Notes under the pieces: generated by a model
Told to the model about the DNA's origin: nothing
The model's input: the letters and a program-made list of their open reading frames with translations, nothing else
Database searches by the model: none
Assembly: GCA_009925965.1 (NCBI GenBank)
Contig: RFPW01000110.1
Coordinates: 1 to 7,266 of the forward strand
DNA from: Betaproteobacteria bacterium
GTDB taxonomy: Bacteria; Pseudomonadota; Gammaproteobacteria; Burkholderiales; Burkholderiaceae_E
Length of the DNA: 7,266 nt
Direction of reading: 5' to 3'
In this document: positions 7,108 through 7,266 of the stretch, piece after piece
How the letters are laid out: every line of letters begins with the position of its first letter
Numbering within the stretch: the first letter of the stretch is position 1
Position numbers and translations under genes: made by a program

Positions 7108-7117
7108 TGGCCGCTTG

Positions 7118-7123
7118 TAGAAT
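7118..7123 (+). promoter_or_regulatory. Candidate -10 element (TAGAAT) of prfB
   Basis: TAGAAT (5 of 6 to TATAAT) lies in the 57-base gap between the recJ stop and the prfB ATG, 41 bases before the start codon. It shares GTAGAAT with the element at 4294-4300. No good -35 is found at 16-18 bases (TTCACG at 7085-7090 is too far). I see no terminator hairpin in the gap, so read-through from recJ is also possible. Confidence 0.35.
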
Positions 7124-7164
7124 AGCGGGTTACGCACCACGCGCACTGATCACACGGGACCCTC

Positions 7165-7266
7165 ATGGAAGCCGAACGCCTGAACCTTTTGCAAACCACG
7201 ATCGACGACCTGGCGCGCCGGATCCTCGATCTTCGGGGGTATCTTTGACTTCGATCTAAAGAAGTC
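7165..7266 (+). CDS. prfB: Peptide chain release factor 2 (RF2), N-terminal part, with programmed +1 frameshift
   Basis: This is the start of prfB, encoding RF2, which recognises UGA and UAA in the ribosomal A site and triggers release of the finished peptide. ATG 7165 opens a 27-codon frame (MEAERLNLLQTTIDDL... ending LRGYL) that stops at TGA 7246-7248. Skipping T7246 continues as DFDLKKS, which joins to give the conserved RF2 junction RGYLDFDLKK (RGYLDYDAKK in E. coli). The frame is therefore not broken. It uses the known autoregulatory +1 shift, in which low RF2 makes the ribosome slip at the UGA. The gene runs off the right edge, and only about 34 of roughly 365 residues are present. The upstream ribosome binding site is weak (GGGAC, 5 bases before ATG). 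It follows recJ as in E. coli, where lysS comes next. Confidence 0.95.
7235..7249 (+). promoter_or_regulatory. prfB programmed +1 frameshift site
   Basis: The signal reads GGGGG TAT CTT TGA C. An internal Shine-Dalgarno-like GGGGGT (7235-7240) ends three bases before the slippery CTT (7243-7245), followed by the in-frame TGA (7246-7248) and C. This is the E. coli prfB arrangement base for base from the G run onward. The preceding base is C (7234) rather than A. Confidence 0.95.

Noticed and set aside
7246..7248. TGA as a true stop giving a 27-residue peptide or a prfB pseudogene
   Set aside because: The surrounding bases are the canonical RF2 frameshift signal, and the +1 frame continues with RF2 sequence.

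Overview
The window looks like ordinary chromosome from a GC-rich proteobacterium, most probably a betaproteobacterium of the Burkholderiales type. The main clues are gene order and protein style. A divergent pair has a LolC/LolE-type permease and lolD on one side. On the other side is a poorly known gene (resembling COG4255) followed by recJ and then prfB. The RF2 N-terminus (MEAERLN...) is also of the betaproteobacterial kind. This placement comes from remembered family knowledge, not from a search. I see no insertion sequence, phage gene, tRNA, rRNA or CRISPR array.

Left half, all on the minus strand and read right to left from about 4253: a lipoprotein-release permease (lolC/lolE type), lolD overlapping it by 8 bases, an orphan ParA-family ATPase, and a circularly permuted type-2 ATP-grasp protein that runs off the left edge with only its last residues missing. 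Gaps are -8, 36 and 53 bases, so the four could be one operon. A TAAAAT hexamer sits on the stop codon of both lolD and parA and could give internal promoters.

Right half, on the plus strand: a 364-residue protein of unknown function, recJ (569 residues, start overlapping the upstream stop as ATGA), and the first 102 bases of prfB. The prfB piece contains the classic programmed +1 frameshift site, with an in-frame TGA after codon 27 and reading resumed in the +1 frame. The 53-base divergent intergenic region carries a TAGAAT element placed so that transcription would begin at or next to the GTG start of the unknown gene.

Functionally, LolC/E and LolD release lipoproteins from the inner membrane for transfer to LolA, RecJ is a 5'-3' single-strand DNA exonuclease, and RF2 terminates translation at UGA and UAA. 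The ParA and ATP-grasp genes are the accessory part. The ATP-grasp family usually sits with alpha-E and transglutaminase-like genes, which would lie beyond the left edge. I found no clearly new system. The items most worth a second look are the partnerless ParA in a lol/ATP-grasp operon, the possible leaderless start, the in-frame 15-base repeat in the unknown gene, and the frameshift site.
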